A stretch of DNA of 64,000 bases from Erwinia tasmaniensis Et1/99 (lineage in GTDB: Bacteria; Pseudomonadota; Gammaproteobacteria; Enterobacterales; Enterobacteriaceae): positions 2,976,001-3,040,000 of the forward strand of contig NC_010694.1 of NCBI RefSeq assembly GCF_000026185.1. The letters are read 5' to 3'. Below, one piece after another: positions 8,225-17,476 of the stretch (position 1 is its first letter; each line of letters opens with the position of its first letter). Position numbers and translations under genes: made by a program. The notes under the pieces are model-generated. The model was given only the letters and a program-made list of their open reading frames with translations, did no database searches and was not told the origin of the DNA.

Positions 8225-8386
8225 ATCTCACCTCCTCTATAATAGGTATTATCTTAAGCAGGGCAGAAGAAAATTCTGGAATAATTTTGGAATCTAAAGT
8301 CGGTTTCTATGAATAAATATTATTCAGCCAGTCACTTTTCTTCACCTGCCCAGCTTTCCGCCTGCACATTGATATTGAGTCAACCC

Positions 8387-8632
8387 TCAGTGCCCCCAAT
8401 CTATCTGATTTAAATCTATTTCATTGTTTATCTTACATAGCAACAGGGTAACAGAATAATCAGTACAAGAGCTGGAGCGTCTCAACGGATCATGCACGTG
8501 AAATGATTTTTCGATATTACTATTGGTTGAAAAAACATGAAACCATGCGTTGAACTGGCTAAACGTCTCACCCTCTGCCTCGGAAAAACCATGATAAAAT
8601 CCCGGCTGCAGGGTAGATCGTCCCATGTTCAT
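8387..8632 (-). CDS. Small ORF between sipD and sipA-like gene, unknown function
   Basis: An 81-codon frame begins 22 bp after the sipD stop. It has a good ribosome site (ACAGGAG, about 10 bases before the ATG) and the same direction as its neighbours. The product is soluble, has three cysteines and several aromatic residues (GFYHGFSEAEGETF, FNAWFHVF), and matches no family I recognise. SPI-1 has no gene at this spot. It could be a small chaperone for the adjacent effector-like protein, or non-coding spacer. A further 160 bp without a gene separates it from sipA. Confidence 0.45.
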   Translation of the reverse strand: MNMGRSTLQPGFYHGFSEAEGETFSQFNAWFHVFSTNSNIEKSFHVHDPLRRSSSCTDYSVTLLLCKINNEIDLNQIDWGH

Positions 8633-8654
8633 TATTACGCAGCTCCTGTTACTC

Positions 8655-9815
8655 TTAGGATAATGATTTCAGTACATCTTTAGCAGAGTCTCCAAGCGAG
8701 TTGATGACGCCACTTAACATTTTATTGAGTTGATCAAAGGTGCTGTTTGCCTGGGTATAGCGCTGGGAAAATGCCTGCATATTACTCTGAAGAGAACTGC
8801 CTGCAGAATTAAAGGTAGCAAGCCACGCCTGATAGCTGGCAGTTGAAATATTTCCAGATGATGTTCCTGGATACGTATTGTTTACAGAAGACATGTATGG
8901 CTCAAGGTTAAACTCAATCTTCCCCTTAGTATTAACCTTAAAGGCAGGCTCTAAGGTCATCACCAGACTATTCTTTTCCTCTTGCGACATTTTGTCCCAA
9001 TTTTTAACGGTTCCTAAGTCAATTTTTTCAATTTCTGCAGAAAATTCTTTATAGCCTTTTTTCATTGTAGGACGATCAAAGGTAACAGAATTACCATCTT
9101 CGCCAGATGTAACAGCATCGGAAGAGGCTTTCTGTACGGTTGAATTAAAAGCCTCGTACATATCCGTATATTTTTTCATCAGCTCGGCATAAAAATCGAC
9201 GTAGTCGCTTTTAATATTACCTATCATTATACTGATCCTTGCCCATAATTCGGCATAACTGGTGCCCGTGGTTATTTCCTCACGAGTATTGTTATCACTA
9301 TCCTTTTCTTGCCTGGTGAGTTTAACGGCTAAACTGCCATGTGCACTTTTAGTGTTCAGAATATTTTTACTAACTTCCCAATGAATATTTCCAATAGCAT
9401 CACCTCCTTTCTCGACCAGCAGTTTTTGTTTGGCTATGCTTTGAGAGGCTGTTTCACCGAAAATAGTTTCGTTTTCTTCATACGAGCTTTTTAGAGATTG
9501 CAAAGACACCTCTAATACAAACGGTGCATAAGTATAACCACGGCTATCAAGCTGATTGTCGGCGAAAAGCTTAGTGATATTCTCAAGCTTGTTATAGCCG
9601 GGTGACAGTAGCAGATAAAATAGCGCACTTATAAATGATTTGGTTGGTTTAACTTCCTCACTTGAAGCCATAAGAGCTATTTCGCCCGATGCCATGTTAT
9701 TACTGGTTTTTATATTCGCGCGGGCCTGCGTAAGAATATCCTTTTTCTGATCTGATTGTTCAAGCGGCAAATAGGTAGCAGGATTTTGTGGCTGGACTTG
9801 AGTAATACAAGACAT
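8655..9815 (-). CDS. sipD: Type III secretion needle-tip protein, SipD/IpaD family
   Basis: A 386-residue hydrophilic, helical protein in the sipD position. The C-terminal half holds the long-coiled-coil pattern and the terminal segment typical of the IpaD/SipD/BipD family (about residues 330-386, ending SLGDSAKDVLKSLS). It is some 40 residues longer than Salmonella SipD (343). Tip proteins cap the needle and control insertion of the SipB/SipC pore. It lacks a cleavable signal peptide and membrane helices, as expected for a secreted substrate. The assignment rests on family features and on gene order. Confidence 0.85.
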   Translation of the reverse strand: MSCITQVQPQNPATYLPLEQSDQKKDILTQARANIKTSNNMASGEIALMASSEEVKPTKSFISALFYLLLSPGYNKLENITKLFADNQLDSRGYTYAPFVLEVSLQSLKSSYEENETIFGETASQSIAKQKLLVEKGGDAIGNIHWEVSKNILNTKSAHGSLAVKLTRQEKDSDNNTREEITTGTSYAELWARISIMIGNIKSDYVDFYAELMKKYTDMYEAFNSTVQKASSDAVTSGEDGNSVTFDRPTMKKGYKEFSAEIEKIDLGTVKNWDKMSQEEKNSLVMTLEPAFKVNTKGKIEFNLEPYMSSVNNTYPGTSSGNISTASYQAWLATFNSAGSSLQSNMQAFSQRYTQANSTFDQLNKMLSGVINSLGDSAKDVLKSLS

Positions 9816-9874
9816 GAGATTTTTCCTGTGAGATAGAAAGGCGGAGACGAGCTCCGCCCATTTTTATCATTTTT

Positions 9875-11125
9875 TTAACGCATGCGGTCGGCGATGGCAG
9901 ATACCGCACTGTTATTGTTGCTCAATATATTCTCTAGCAGCTGCGCTGCCGCAGCCCTGGCTTCGGCAGACTTTTTAGCCGTTTGCTGGTGGGTACTGGA
10001 AAGCTCATTGTTGACACTCTGATCGGCGCGAGCCAGCTCTGCCTGCCTGGATTCTTGAGAAGCCTGAACGCCGAAGCCGCCTTCAACCATTCCCTGACCG
10101 GAACGTATACCCTGGTTAGCAAACTCTGTAGTCGTTCGTGTCTGCTGGGTCTTGTTCTGGATAACGTTGTGTTTATTGCGTAGTTCTGAAGCTTCTGCCA
10201 TTTGAGGAGCATGTGATTTCGACATGGCTGCTTCAACCCCGCGATCCAATTTACTGCCTTTGCTTAGCATATTGTCCGCAGCACGCGCGATGCTGTTCTG
10301 ATTATTGCGCACTCCCGTTTCCAGATTCGTGGCGACTTTCAGATTACTTTTAATAGATGCAGACTCATTACCCAACGCTTTCGTCGCTTTAAAGGTCGTG
10401 CCACCCTGAAGGGCTATGCCTAATGCGCCAGATGTGATAGCCCCGGTCAATCGCTGCTTCTCAGCATCAATGCCCTTTTGACCGGCTCGTCCTGCGGCCT
10501 CTACCACGCGAATGACCGCTTTAGACGCACTTTTGTTTGATTCCGCCTCGGCCCTATTCAATGCAACAATCAACTTGTTGTTGAGTTCAAGCAGCCTCAT
10601 GTCACCAAAGACGTTGACATAGCGAGAGCCAGACGCGCCGACAGCCGTGATATCCGTGCCCCCCTCTACGGCCGCCTGAGACCGAACAGGGTTAGTCGAA
10701 GAACGGGTCTGAATTGCTGAGTCTGCGGACGTTTTATAACTTTCCGCGGTTCTGTTACCGGTTTGAGTCTGACTCACATGAGAGCTCATAACGGTCGATG
10801 TCAATGTCGCCATGCGTTCCAATGTCTTAGCATCATTGCCATCGACATTATCAGCCATTTTTTTGATTTCAGCCGTTTGTTCAACGCTGGTCTTTGCTGC
10901 ACCCTTAGGCGGTGAGGATAAAACCGGACCTGTATTGTGGTCGATTATTACACTCTGTCCATGCAGAAGACGATGCACGGGAACCGGGCCCGTTGCCAGG
11001 GAGACGAAACCTTTTAGCGTTTCCTCGCCTTGAACGGAGTGGGATCTCTCGTCGGTAGAACGGGTATCTATCGTTTCTGATTTATGGATATATCCACGAG
11101 CCTGGCTATCAATTATTGTTGTCAT
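9875..11125 (-). CDS. sipC: Type III translocator, SipC/IpaC family
   Basis: A 416-residue protein (Salmonella SipC 409) located between sipB and sipD. It is rich in Ala, Ser, Thr and Gln, has a weakly hydrophobic central stretch (about 228-245, ITSGALGIALQGGTTF) and an Ala-rich amphipathic C-terminus (EARAAAAQLLENILSNN), the arrangement seen in IpaC/SipC. With SipB it would form the pore in the host membrane. In Salmonella the C-terminus also nucleates actin; that cannot be judged here. It is 42 bp from sipB and 60 bp from sipD, so transcribed with them. Confidence 0.85.
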   Translation of the reverse strand: MTTIIDSQARGYIHKSETIDTRSTDERSHSVQGEETLKGFVSLATGPVPVHRLLHGQSVIIDHNTGPVLSSPPKGAAKTSVEQTAEIKKMADNVDGNDAKTLERMATLTSTVMSSHVSQTQTGNRTAESYKTSADSAIQTRSSTNPVRSQAAVEGGTDITAVGASGSRYVNVFGDMRLLELNNKLIVALNRAEAESNKSASKAVIRVVEAAGRAGQKGIDAEKQRLTGAITSGALGIALQGGTTFKATKALGNESASIKSNLKVATNLETGVRNNQNSIARAADNMLSKGSKLDRGVEAAMSKSHAPQMAEASELRNKHNVIQNKTQQTRTTTEFANQGIRSGQGMVEGGFGVQASQESRQAELARADQSVNNELSSTHQQTAKKSAEARAAAAQLLENILSNNNSAVSAIADRMR

Positions 11126-11166
11126 GTTTTTTAAACTCCTTTATATATAAAAAACTTAAATTATAT

Positions 11167-13053
11167 TTAACCGGCAACAGAACTCATCCGCCTGGTAATA
11201 TACTTTCCTGCCTGTATTTGACTTTCAGCCACGGCAGAAATATTTTTGACAATTGAATTTACCGTTTCCATGCGTAGCGTAAAGATGTCAACGGCCCGGC
11301 TCATTATCTCGTTGAGCATAGTCTGCATCGCTGCATCGTTCATCATCTGTGCTCTTGCTTCTGAAGCCTTAACCGATATATGAGCAGCAACAATTCCGCC
11401 CCCAGCTTGAGCAATTGAGTTGAGAAAAGTACCAACGGTTACGGCGCTCTGAATACGCGTTGCAAATTGGGCTGTCTGAACTGGCCCCATACCTAACGAA
11501 CGGCCAAATCCCTGTGTGAAGGATTTCGTAATATGACTCACATTTGTCATCATATTTTTAAGGAGTTGTGATGAGATATTTTTTCCGAGAGACTTCATTA
11601 AATGACTCACCAAACTTTTTGCCACACTCCCTGCAACAACAAGTGTGCCAATCATGACAATAACAGCCTGGATCGCCCCAAGTATCTTTCCTACCATCTC
11701 TGCCTTTTCGTCACTAACGCCGAACTCTTTAAGTACCGCTGTAAATATTTTTGAATATAGGTCGACCAACGGTTGGAGAACTTTTTCCATCACCCACTGC
11801 ATGCCATCTGACATAAATGACGACCCGGTCATCGCGGTTTGGATCTCTTCTGCGGCAAGCATTGCAACACCAATCCCAGCAACCAAAATTAGCGTAGCTC
11901 CGCCGGTAACCAGTGCTGCGGCCGTTAATGCGGCGGTAACAACATAGGCAAAGATCTTACCTACACAGCCCAGGGTATTCTGCAATTCTTCCGCTTTGCG
12001 AACTTGTTCCTCGTATTCCGCGGCTTTTTTCTCGGCGTCTTTTGCTGCCGCTTCAGATAATTTCTTCTTCAGTTCGGCCGTTGCATTGAGATCTTCACTC
12101 GAACTTTGGTTAATCAACTGCGAGATCAGGGCCATCAGGAAAGTTAAACCCTTAGCATTGGGATTTTCCTGCTTGATCTTTGCTTCTATTACGCGAAAAC
12201 GTTGCGGTGGAAGGGAGTCCACCAGTTCCCGAGCTTTCTGTTGCGTAATGGCCAGCGCCGCTTTGGAATCACCTTCCGCCTTAATCGCCGGGTTCAGCGT
12301 TGCGGTAACATGGTGGTTATATTGTGATGTCGCGGTTGTCAGATTGGTCTGGGCTGATACAACGGCATTTTTAGCCTCATCGATCTGCTTTTGCAGCGCC
12401 GGGGATACCGGATCTTGCTGTGCGGCCGTCATCTCCAGCTCACTTAAATGCCCCTGTGCTTTGCCCAGAGAATCCTGGGCGGAGCTGACGTTTTGCTGCA
12501 ACGCGTTAGCCTGTTGCTGGGCAGCTTGTAGAGCATCAAAATCACTTGCCCACTGCGCTCCCTCTGTTTCAAGAGCCTCGGACAGCTGTAAATATTGTAA
12601 TCCCTGGCCGTGGAACAGCGCGTTGATGAAACTGACATTTTGCAGAATATTTTGCTGTGAAGCCTGCTCACACAACTGCATGACTTTACCGAGAAGCGCG
12701 GTCGCCTTGGCGAAACCGCTCAACTCTTTCTCTGGTGTTTCCGCGGAGCCTTTAACGGACGTTTCTGGTTCTGAACTACGTGGCAACGCCAACTGAGGCC
12801 TGTCTTGCTCAATGTTCGTTGTCCCACCCCTTCCGCTCAACGCGCTGCCCGCGTTTTTCAATACTTTCAACAATTGCTCTGGTTCAAGAATGCTAAGCGC
12901 ACTTCTGATATTACCCAGCTGGGGATGCTCTTTAAAAGCTGGGTTACCAAAACGTTGTGTCTGGTTTCTCTGCTTTTTTATTTCTAATTCACTGACTTCA
13001 AGTCCACCATTGAGATTATCCAATGCTCCATAGTTATCTACCTGCATATTCAT
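11167..13053 (-). CDS. sipB: Type III translocator, SipB/IpaB family
   Basis: The 628-residue product (Salmonella SipB 593) shows the family layout: coiled-coil regions at about 165-245 and 320-360, a first long hydrophobic helix near 367-400 (VVTAALTAAALVTGGATLIL) and a second near 456-480 (GAIQAVIVMIGTLVVAGS), then a helical C-terminus. SipB-type proteins insert in the host membrane with SipC to make the translocation pore. No signal peptide is present. It lies 19 bp after sicA, which encodes its likely chaperone, as in SPI-1. Confidence 0.92.
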   Translation of the reverse strand: MNMQVDNYGALDNLNGGLEVSELEIKKQRNQTQRFGNPAFKEHPQLGNIRSALSILEPEQLLKVLKNAGSALSGRGGTTNIEQDRPQLALPRSSEPETSVKGSAETPEKELSGFAKATALLGKVMQLCEQASQQNILQNVSFINALFHGQGLQYLQLSEALETEGAQWASDFDALQAAQQQANALQQNVSSAQDSLGKAQGHLSELEMTAAQQDPVSPALQKQIDEAKNAVVSAQTNLTTATSQYNHHVTATLNPAIKAEGDSKAALAITQQKARELVDSLPPQRFRVIEAKIKQENPNAKGLTFLMALISQLINQSSSEDLNATAELKKKLSEAAAKDAEKKAAEYEEQVRKAEELQNTLGCVGKIFAYVVTAALTAAALVTGGATLILVAGIGVAMLAAEEIQTAMTGSSFMSDGMQWVMEKVLQPLVDLYSKIFTAVLKEFGVSDEKAEMVGKILGAIQAVIVMIGTLVVAGSVAKSLVSHLMKSLGKNISSQLLKNMMTNVSHITKSFTQGFGRSLGMGPVQTAQFATRIQSAVTVGTFLNSIAQAGGGIVAAHISVKASEARAQMMNDAAMQTMLNEIMSRAVDIFTLRMETVNSIVKNISAVAESQIQAGKYITRRMSSVAG

Positions 13054-13071
13054 TCTGATTTCCCATTTGAC

Positions 13072-13599
13072 TTATTCAACAGAACTATCTGCCCCACCGT
13101 TATCGACCTCGTCTAACGCCGACAGATAATTCCTGGCTTTTTCTTTTAGCTGCGGCTCCTTGCAGCTACTAGCTACAATTTCAAAACATTTTCTAGCCTG
13201 CACGGCTCGACGCAGCATTAAATTGCACTGGCCGGCATAAAACATCGGCCGATAATCATCGGTAGACAATGAGTAAGCCAGGGCGTAAAAGTCGATCGCC
13301 TTGGTATAGTTTTTCTTCAGCTGATGTACGGCAGCTAAGCCCATCGCATATTCTGGGTTGTAAAAATCGTAGATGCACAAGAAGCGAAAAAGCGATTCGG
13401 CATCCTTCAACTTGCCATTGATATAAAAATCATGAGCCAACTTGTAAACATCATCCATGGTCTCATTGGAAACCTGATGCAGGTCTTTTAGTATGGCACC
13501 ACTCTGAATAGCATCAAGCAGGGCACCCGAGTATTCCTCCAGTTGACTGTCACTGGTCAAATCTTCTTCATCGTTGAGCATATCATCAACAGTATTCAT
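13072..13599 (-). CDS. sicA: Type III translocator chaperone, SicA/LcrH/SycD family
   Basis: A 175-residue acidic protein built of tetratricopeptide repeats. The segments YKLAHDFYINGKLKDAESLFRFL-like, PEYAMGLAAVHQLKKNYTKA and PMFYAGQCNLMLRRAVQARKCF match the three repeats of the SicA/SycD class. Such chaperones hold SipB and SipC soluble before export. In Salmonella SicA also co-activates InvF; no invF is present in this window. Its position upstream of sipB is the conserved one. A 133-bp gap separates it from spaS and probably carries a promoter. Confidence 0.92.
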   Translation of the reverse strand: MNTVDDMLNDEEDLTSDSQLEEYSGALLDAIQSGAILKDLHQVSNETMDDVYKLAHDFYINGKLKDAESLFRFLCIYDFYNPEYAMGLAAVHQLKKNYTKAIDFYALAYSLSTDDYRPMFYAGQCNLMLRRAVQARKCFEIVASSCKEPQLKEKARNYLSALDEVDNGGADSSVE

Positions 13600-13712
13600 A
13601 TTTATTCTTACCTGTTACATAATTAAATTAATCGGATTGGCTTCGTATTAACCTGAATGCAAACAGTAGATAAGATGCGCACATCATACTGTTCAGCCCA
13701 GGTGCCTGAAAC

Positions 13713-13734
13713 AATAAAACCGTAAAATGCGGTT
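13713..13734 (-). terminator. Weak hairpin at the end of spaS
   Basis: On the minus strand AACCG-CATTTTA-CGGTT is followed by TTATTGTTTC. The 5-bp stem overlaps the spaS stop codon. It may act as a weak terminator between the spa and sic/sip groups. Confidence 0.3.
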
Positions 13735-14848
13735 AGAGCAATTTGCCCTGCTTCTCTGTGCAGTCCACCGGCACACCATTAACAACGCTGACGTCAGGCT
13801 TATCGGGTATATCCATCCCCGCCGCTTCAACGTTGCGTAGCCAAATAAGAATATCCATGACTTCCATCAGCGCATCATCATTGATTGAGATGAAACTGTA
13901 CTGGCTGTAGTTGTGATATAGCCGACGTGCCAGCGGAATATAACGAACAACCGGAATGCCTATTTTTTCCGCATAGGCAATTGCCGCTCTCGCCTTCATA
14001 TTCGTACTGCGCAGTGCAATAAAAGGTAATGAAGCGACGTCAGGATTGAAGTAGATAGCAATCGCGATATGGGTAGGGTTTGCCATAACAACTTCAGAAT
14101 TTCTGATAGCCGCCATTTCCTCTCCGGAGAGAATTTCATGGTGAGCACGGCGCCTGGCGCCTTTTATTTCAGGGTTCCCATCACTCTCTTTACGCTCCTG
14201 TTTCACCTCGTGCTTATCCATTTTCATATCTTTGGAATGTAAGAAATACTCGGCGATAAAATCTATAAGCAGCACGAAAACAGACCAGGCGATAAAGATC
14301 ATCACCGCCTTCATTGTTAGCGCTGTCCAAACGGAAATGAGCACATCGATACTGCCATTATAAATAGAAATAGCCTGTCCCAGGTCGACACGGATCAGGC
14401 TATAACAGCTACAGGCAAAGACGATAAGATATAACAGTGACTTCACTAATTCTTTTATCGTGCGCATGCTGAATATTTTTTTAAATCCCTGAACAGGATT
14501 AAGCGCTTTGAAATTAAGTTTTATGGCTTCTGTTGCGATTGAAAATCGGGTCTGTAGTAGCGTCAATACAGCGCCAGCGATCGTACAAACAGCGATAAAC
14601 GGAAGTGATAAAGTGAAAAACACCCGCATGAGTTCCACGAGAAAATCATTCAAACTTATTTTATCCCCTTCACGCAAAACTAAAGAATAAAATGAGATAA
14701 AAGGATGGAAGTTGATGGCATACGCAAGATAGCAAACCCCAGCGAGCAACGTCGTCGTAGTAATCAGATCCTTACTTTTAAAGGTCTGACCTTTCTTCGC
14801 CGAATCCCTACGCCGTTTATCCGTGGGCTTTTCTGTTTTTTCCGCCAT
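13733..14848 (-). CDS. spaS: Type III export switch protein SpaS (SctU family)
   Basis: A 371-residue inner-membrane protein (Salmonella SpaS 356) with four hydrophobic segments in the first 205 residues and a cytosolic C-domain. The autocleavage motif NPTH is intact at 257-260 in VVMANPTHIAIAI. Cleavage there sets the switch from needle to translocator substrates, with the needle-length regulator encoded upstream (spaN). The N-terminus is Lys/Arg/Thr-rich (MAEKTEKPTDKRRRD), as usual. It lies 15 bp after spaR. Confidence 0.95.
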   Translation of the reverse strand: MAEKTEKPTDKRRRDSAKKGQTFKSKDLITTTTLLAGVCYLAYAINFHPFISFYSLVLREGDKISLNDFLVELMRVFFTLSLPFIAVCTIAGAVLTLLQTRFSIATEAIKLNFKALNPVQGFKKIFSMRTIKELVKSLLYLIVFACSCYSLIRVDLGQAISIYNGSIDVLISVWTALTMKAVMIFIAWSVFVLLIDFIAEYFLHSKDMKMDKHEVKQERKESDGNPEIKGARRRAHHEILSGEEMAAIRNSEVVMANPTHIAIAIYFNPDVASLPFIALRSTNMKARAAIAYAEKIGIPVVRYIPLARRLYHNYSQYSFISINDDALMEVMDILIWLRNVEAAGMDIPDKPDVSVVNGVPVDCTEKQGKLL

Positions 14849-14863
14849 GAAAATAGTCTCCTG

Positions 14864-15628
14864 TCAGGGGAAAAATTGCTGAAAAAACGTAACAGAGAAA
14901 AGCTGTAAGGGTTTTTGCGAAATAGCCTTAAAACCGTAAAAAAGAAAGACAATGAAGGCAATAAAACTTTTTATCGTCAAAGAGAGGGAGAAAGGGTTCA
15001 ACTGGGGACAAAAGCGTGCAAAAACACCCAGTAATATTTCCGCCACCATCATGACTATCATTACCGGAGCTGCCAGCATGATGCTGCCCTCTGCGAGCAC
15101 CATCAATAAATGCCCTGCCGCTTCCCAACGGAAGTCGACCAGGTTGTCTCCCGTTGGAAAAACCTGATAGCTCTGCACCAATACTTCCATAAGGGAACTC
15201 ATGCCGCCACTTGCAAAAAAAATTGCGCCGAAAGCAAAATTTAGAAAACCCGATAATGTCGAGCTTTGCACGCCATTCACTGGATCAATACTGTCACTTA
15301 GGGTTGCGCCTCGTTGGTTATCGAGTATTTCCCCAAGATTAATGACAATCCAGAAAGGAACACATAACGTCATAGCCAGAATTAATCCTATGACGCATTC
15401 CTTCACAAGTAAGATAAACCACCCCTGTTCCGGATTAAGCACCTGACCGAAACAGGGCCATAAACCGAGTATGACCAGCCCAATAATCGTGTTCTTAACA
15501 ATTAAATTAGCCAAGACCCGCTCTCCCAGCACGGGCAGCAAATAAAATACAATTGCCACCCTCGCATAAGCCATCGCGAAGATCGGTACGCCGTGCTGGA
15601 AATTTAAGTAAAGGGCAACTGACAGCAT
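14864..15628 (-). CDS. spaR: Type III export gate protein SpaR (SctT family)
   Basis: A 254-residue, very hydrophobic protein with about six membrane helices, close to Salmonella SpaR (263). The segment PFWIVINLGEILDNQRGATLSD is the typical SctT signature region. SpaP, SpaQ and SpaR form the helical core channel of the export apparatus. It is flanked by spaQ (12 bp) and spaS (15 bp). Confidence 0.94.
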   Translation of the reverse strand: MLSVALYLNFQHGVPIFAMAYARVAIVFYLLPVLGERVLANLIVKNTIIGLVILGLWPCFGQVLNPEQGWFILLVKECVIGLILAMTLCVPFWIVINLGEILDNQRGATLSDSIDPVNGVQSSTLSGFLNFAFGAIFFASGGMSSLMEVLVQSYQVFPTGDNLVDFRWEAAGHLLMVLAEGSIMLAAPVMIVMMVAEILLGVFARFCPQLNPFSLSLTIKSFIAFIVFLFYGFKAISQKPLQLFSVTFFQQFFP

Positions 15629-15640
15629 AAATTTCCCGGA

Positions 15641-15895
15641 TTAACGAAAAGCCATATAGAAAACATGAGTCGCGAAATTCATCATTTCAGCAGAAAACCA
15701 TTCAATTAAAATAAATATACTGGCGAAAACCGCCAGCATCTTTAAACCAAAGGGTAATGTTTGCTCCTGGATTTGCATTACCGTTTGGAAAAGTCCGACA
15801 ATAATGCCCACAATGGTGGCACAAGCAATAGGGACCGCCGTTAGTTTTAATACAAGGATAAGAGCAGAGTTGCCAATAAATAAAATATTACTCAT
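15641..15895 (-). CDS. spaQ: Type III export gate protein SpaQ (SctS family)
   Basis: An 84-residue protein with two membrane helices around the polar stretch TVMQIQEQTLPFGLK, characteristic of SctS/FliQ. It overlaps the end of spaP by 4 bp (ATGA), so the two are translationally coupled. Length matches Salmonella SpaQ (86). Confidence 0.94.
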   Translation of the reverse strand: MSNILFIGNSALILVLKLTAVPIACATIVGIIVGLFQTVMQIQEQTLPFGLKMLAVFASIFILIEWFSAEMMNFATHVFYMAFR

Positions 15896-16563
15896 GACGT
15901 CATCAGATCGGCATATTGTGCGATCATTCCCTTAGTGAGTAGACTCCAGCCATTCATGGAAACAAACAGGATCAGTTTAATGGGAATTGAGATGGTCACC
16001 GGGCTCATCATCATCATCCCCAACGCCAGCAAGATGCTGGATACCACCATATCAATGACGACAAATGGAACATAAAGGTAAAAGGCAATTTTAAAGGCGC
16101 TTTGAATTTCACTAAGCGCGTATGCGGGCATAAGCGTAATCAGAGAAAGAGAACGTAATTCATGCTCTTCAACTTCGGGGATTGTTTCTCCTGTTTTTTG
16201 CTGCTGTACCTGATTGAAAAAACGGATCAGTTCATGGTCGGAATAATGTACAAGGTAATCCCGATAACTTCCCAACCCCTGATCCATCAGCTGATTGATG
16301 GAGGCGCTGTTATTGAAATCAATATGATGAGATTCTATATAGCCCGATACCTTCTGACATACTGGCATCATCACAAAAGCGGTTAAGATGAGCGCAATGC
16401 CGTTCAGCGTTAATGTTGATGGAACTTGTTGTATCCCTAGGGCATTACGGACCATTACCATTACGATGGAAAACTTAATAAAACAGGTTCCACCTGCGAT
16501 AAGAAAAGGCAGTAATGTGAAAAAGGAGAGTAGCGCAATTAAAGAAATATCATTGCTCAACAT
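15892..16563 (-). CDS. spaP: Type III export gate protein SpaP (SctR family)
   Basis: A 223-residue membrane protein. Signature segments are FSIVMVMVRNALGIQQVPS, the polar motif YRDYLVHYSD and SAFKIAFYLYVPFVVIDMVVSS, then LGMMMMSPVTISIPIKL, all typical of SctR/FliP. I place the start at the ATG at 16563 (MLSNDISLIALL), which matches Salmonella SpaP; a longer frame begins 18 bases earlier. The gene overlaps the 3' end of spaO. Confidence 0.95.
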   Translation of the reverse strand: MLSNDISLIALLSFFTLLPFLIAGGTCFIKFSIVMVMVRNALGIQQVPSTLTLNGIALILTAFVMMPVCQKVSGYIESHHIDFNNSASINQLMDQGLGSYRDYLVHYSDHELIRFFNQVQQQKTGETIPEVEEHELRSLSLITLMPAYALSEIQSAFKIAFYLYVPFVVIDMVVSSILLALGMMMMSPVTISIPIKLILFVSMNGWSLLTKGMIAQYADLMTS

Positions 16564-17476
16564 CGGAACAGCCCGTTTCATCCACTGAACCAGGGGTAAC
16601 CTGATTGATTTCTACGGCAAATGAGCCGTCCTCCAATGCGACAAGCTCACCACAGGCAAATAGTTTTCGATTGAGGTAAATTTTTATTTTCTTTTCTGCT
16701 GCGGGTTTCAGCGGTAAAGCAACGCCTGGTGTGATCTCTTCCAACTCTGCCAAAGTGACAGTATATTTATCCAGCACAAACTCTATATCGACAGGCAGCT
16801 TGGTCCAGTCAAGCAGCACCTCTTCCTCTTCCCGATAAGTTTCACGATTATTTATCAACTGATTTTCCACGGTAATCTCACTTTCTCCATCGTAAATTAA
16901 ACTAAATATTTGACGTTGCCCGATGCTCAAATGCGGGGCGTAGTGACTGATACGTAAAAGATCGCCCACGGCAATATTGATAAGGGAGGATAGCGGCAAC
17001 TGGCTTCGCCCCAGCACATAATGCAATGCAAACGGTATCTGCGACGGTGTCACCACCGTTTTAAGGATGGCTGAAGCGTCGGCAGGCCAATCAAGACACA
17101 GCAGCGGGCAAGGCTTAGAGTAAAGCGACAGCAATTTTTCCGGCAGCGTCTTGGCAGGCAAACTGATGTGCTCACTCTCCCACATCACGTCCTCTACCAC
17201 GAAGCTGAGCTGGATGCTGTTCAACCAGCGAACCAGATAACTCAGTGGAACCTGCAGCCATGGAATACCCGGTAGACGATGATCAATGGCTTGTAGCCAG
17301 ATATCGATATTTAGATAGGCTTCTGCTTCTCTCCCCTGGCTATCGATAAAGAGCACGTACAGGTAACGCGTATCAGGTAGTACCTCTATTACCTCGCTCC
17401 CCGGATGCCGACGCTGTAAAAAGTCCAACTTCCTATCGTCACGCTCTTTCAGGCGTAGATTGCCGTATAAACTCAT
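16550..17476 (-). CDS. spaO: Type III cytoplasmic sorting-platform protein SpaO (SctQ family)
   Basis: A 308-residue cytosolic protein (Salmonella SpaO 303). The C-terminal 80 residues, from LPVDIEFVLDKYTVTLAELEEI to the GELVALEDGSFAVEINQV-like end, form the SpoA fold found in SctQ and the flagellar FliM/FliN proteins. SpaO makes the pods that receive chaperone-substrate complexes and tether the ATPase. Whether an internal start gives a short SpaO form, as in Salmonella, cannot be seen. It overlaps spaN by 4 bp and spaP at the other end. Confidence 0.9.
   Translation of the reverse strand: MSLYGNLRLKERDDRKLDFLQRRHPGSEVIEVLPDTRYLYVLFIDSQGREAEAYLNIDIWLQAIDHRLPGIPWLQVPLSYLVRWLNSIQLSFVVEDVMWESEHISLPAKTLPEKLLSLYSKPCPLLCLDWPADASAILKTVVTPSQIPFALHYVLGRSQLPLSSLINIAVGDLLRISHYAPHLSIGQRQIFSLIYDGESEITVENQLINNRETYREEEEVLLDWTKLPVDIEFVLDKYTVTLAELEEITPGVALPLKPAAEKKIKIYLNRKLFACGELVALEDGSFAVEINQVTPGSVDETGCSDVEQ

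Noticed and set aside
11996..12796. 266-codon plus-strand frame within sipB, Ser/Cys-rich
   Set aside because: It is a shadow of the Ala/Gln-rich sipB coding sequence and has no family features.
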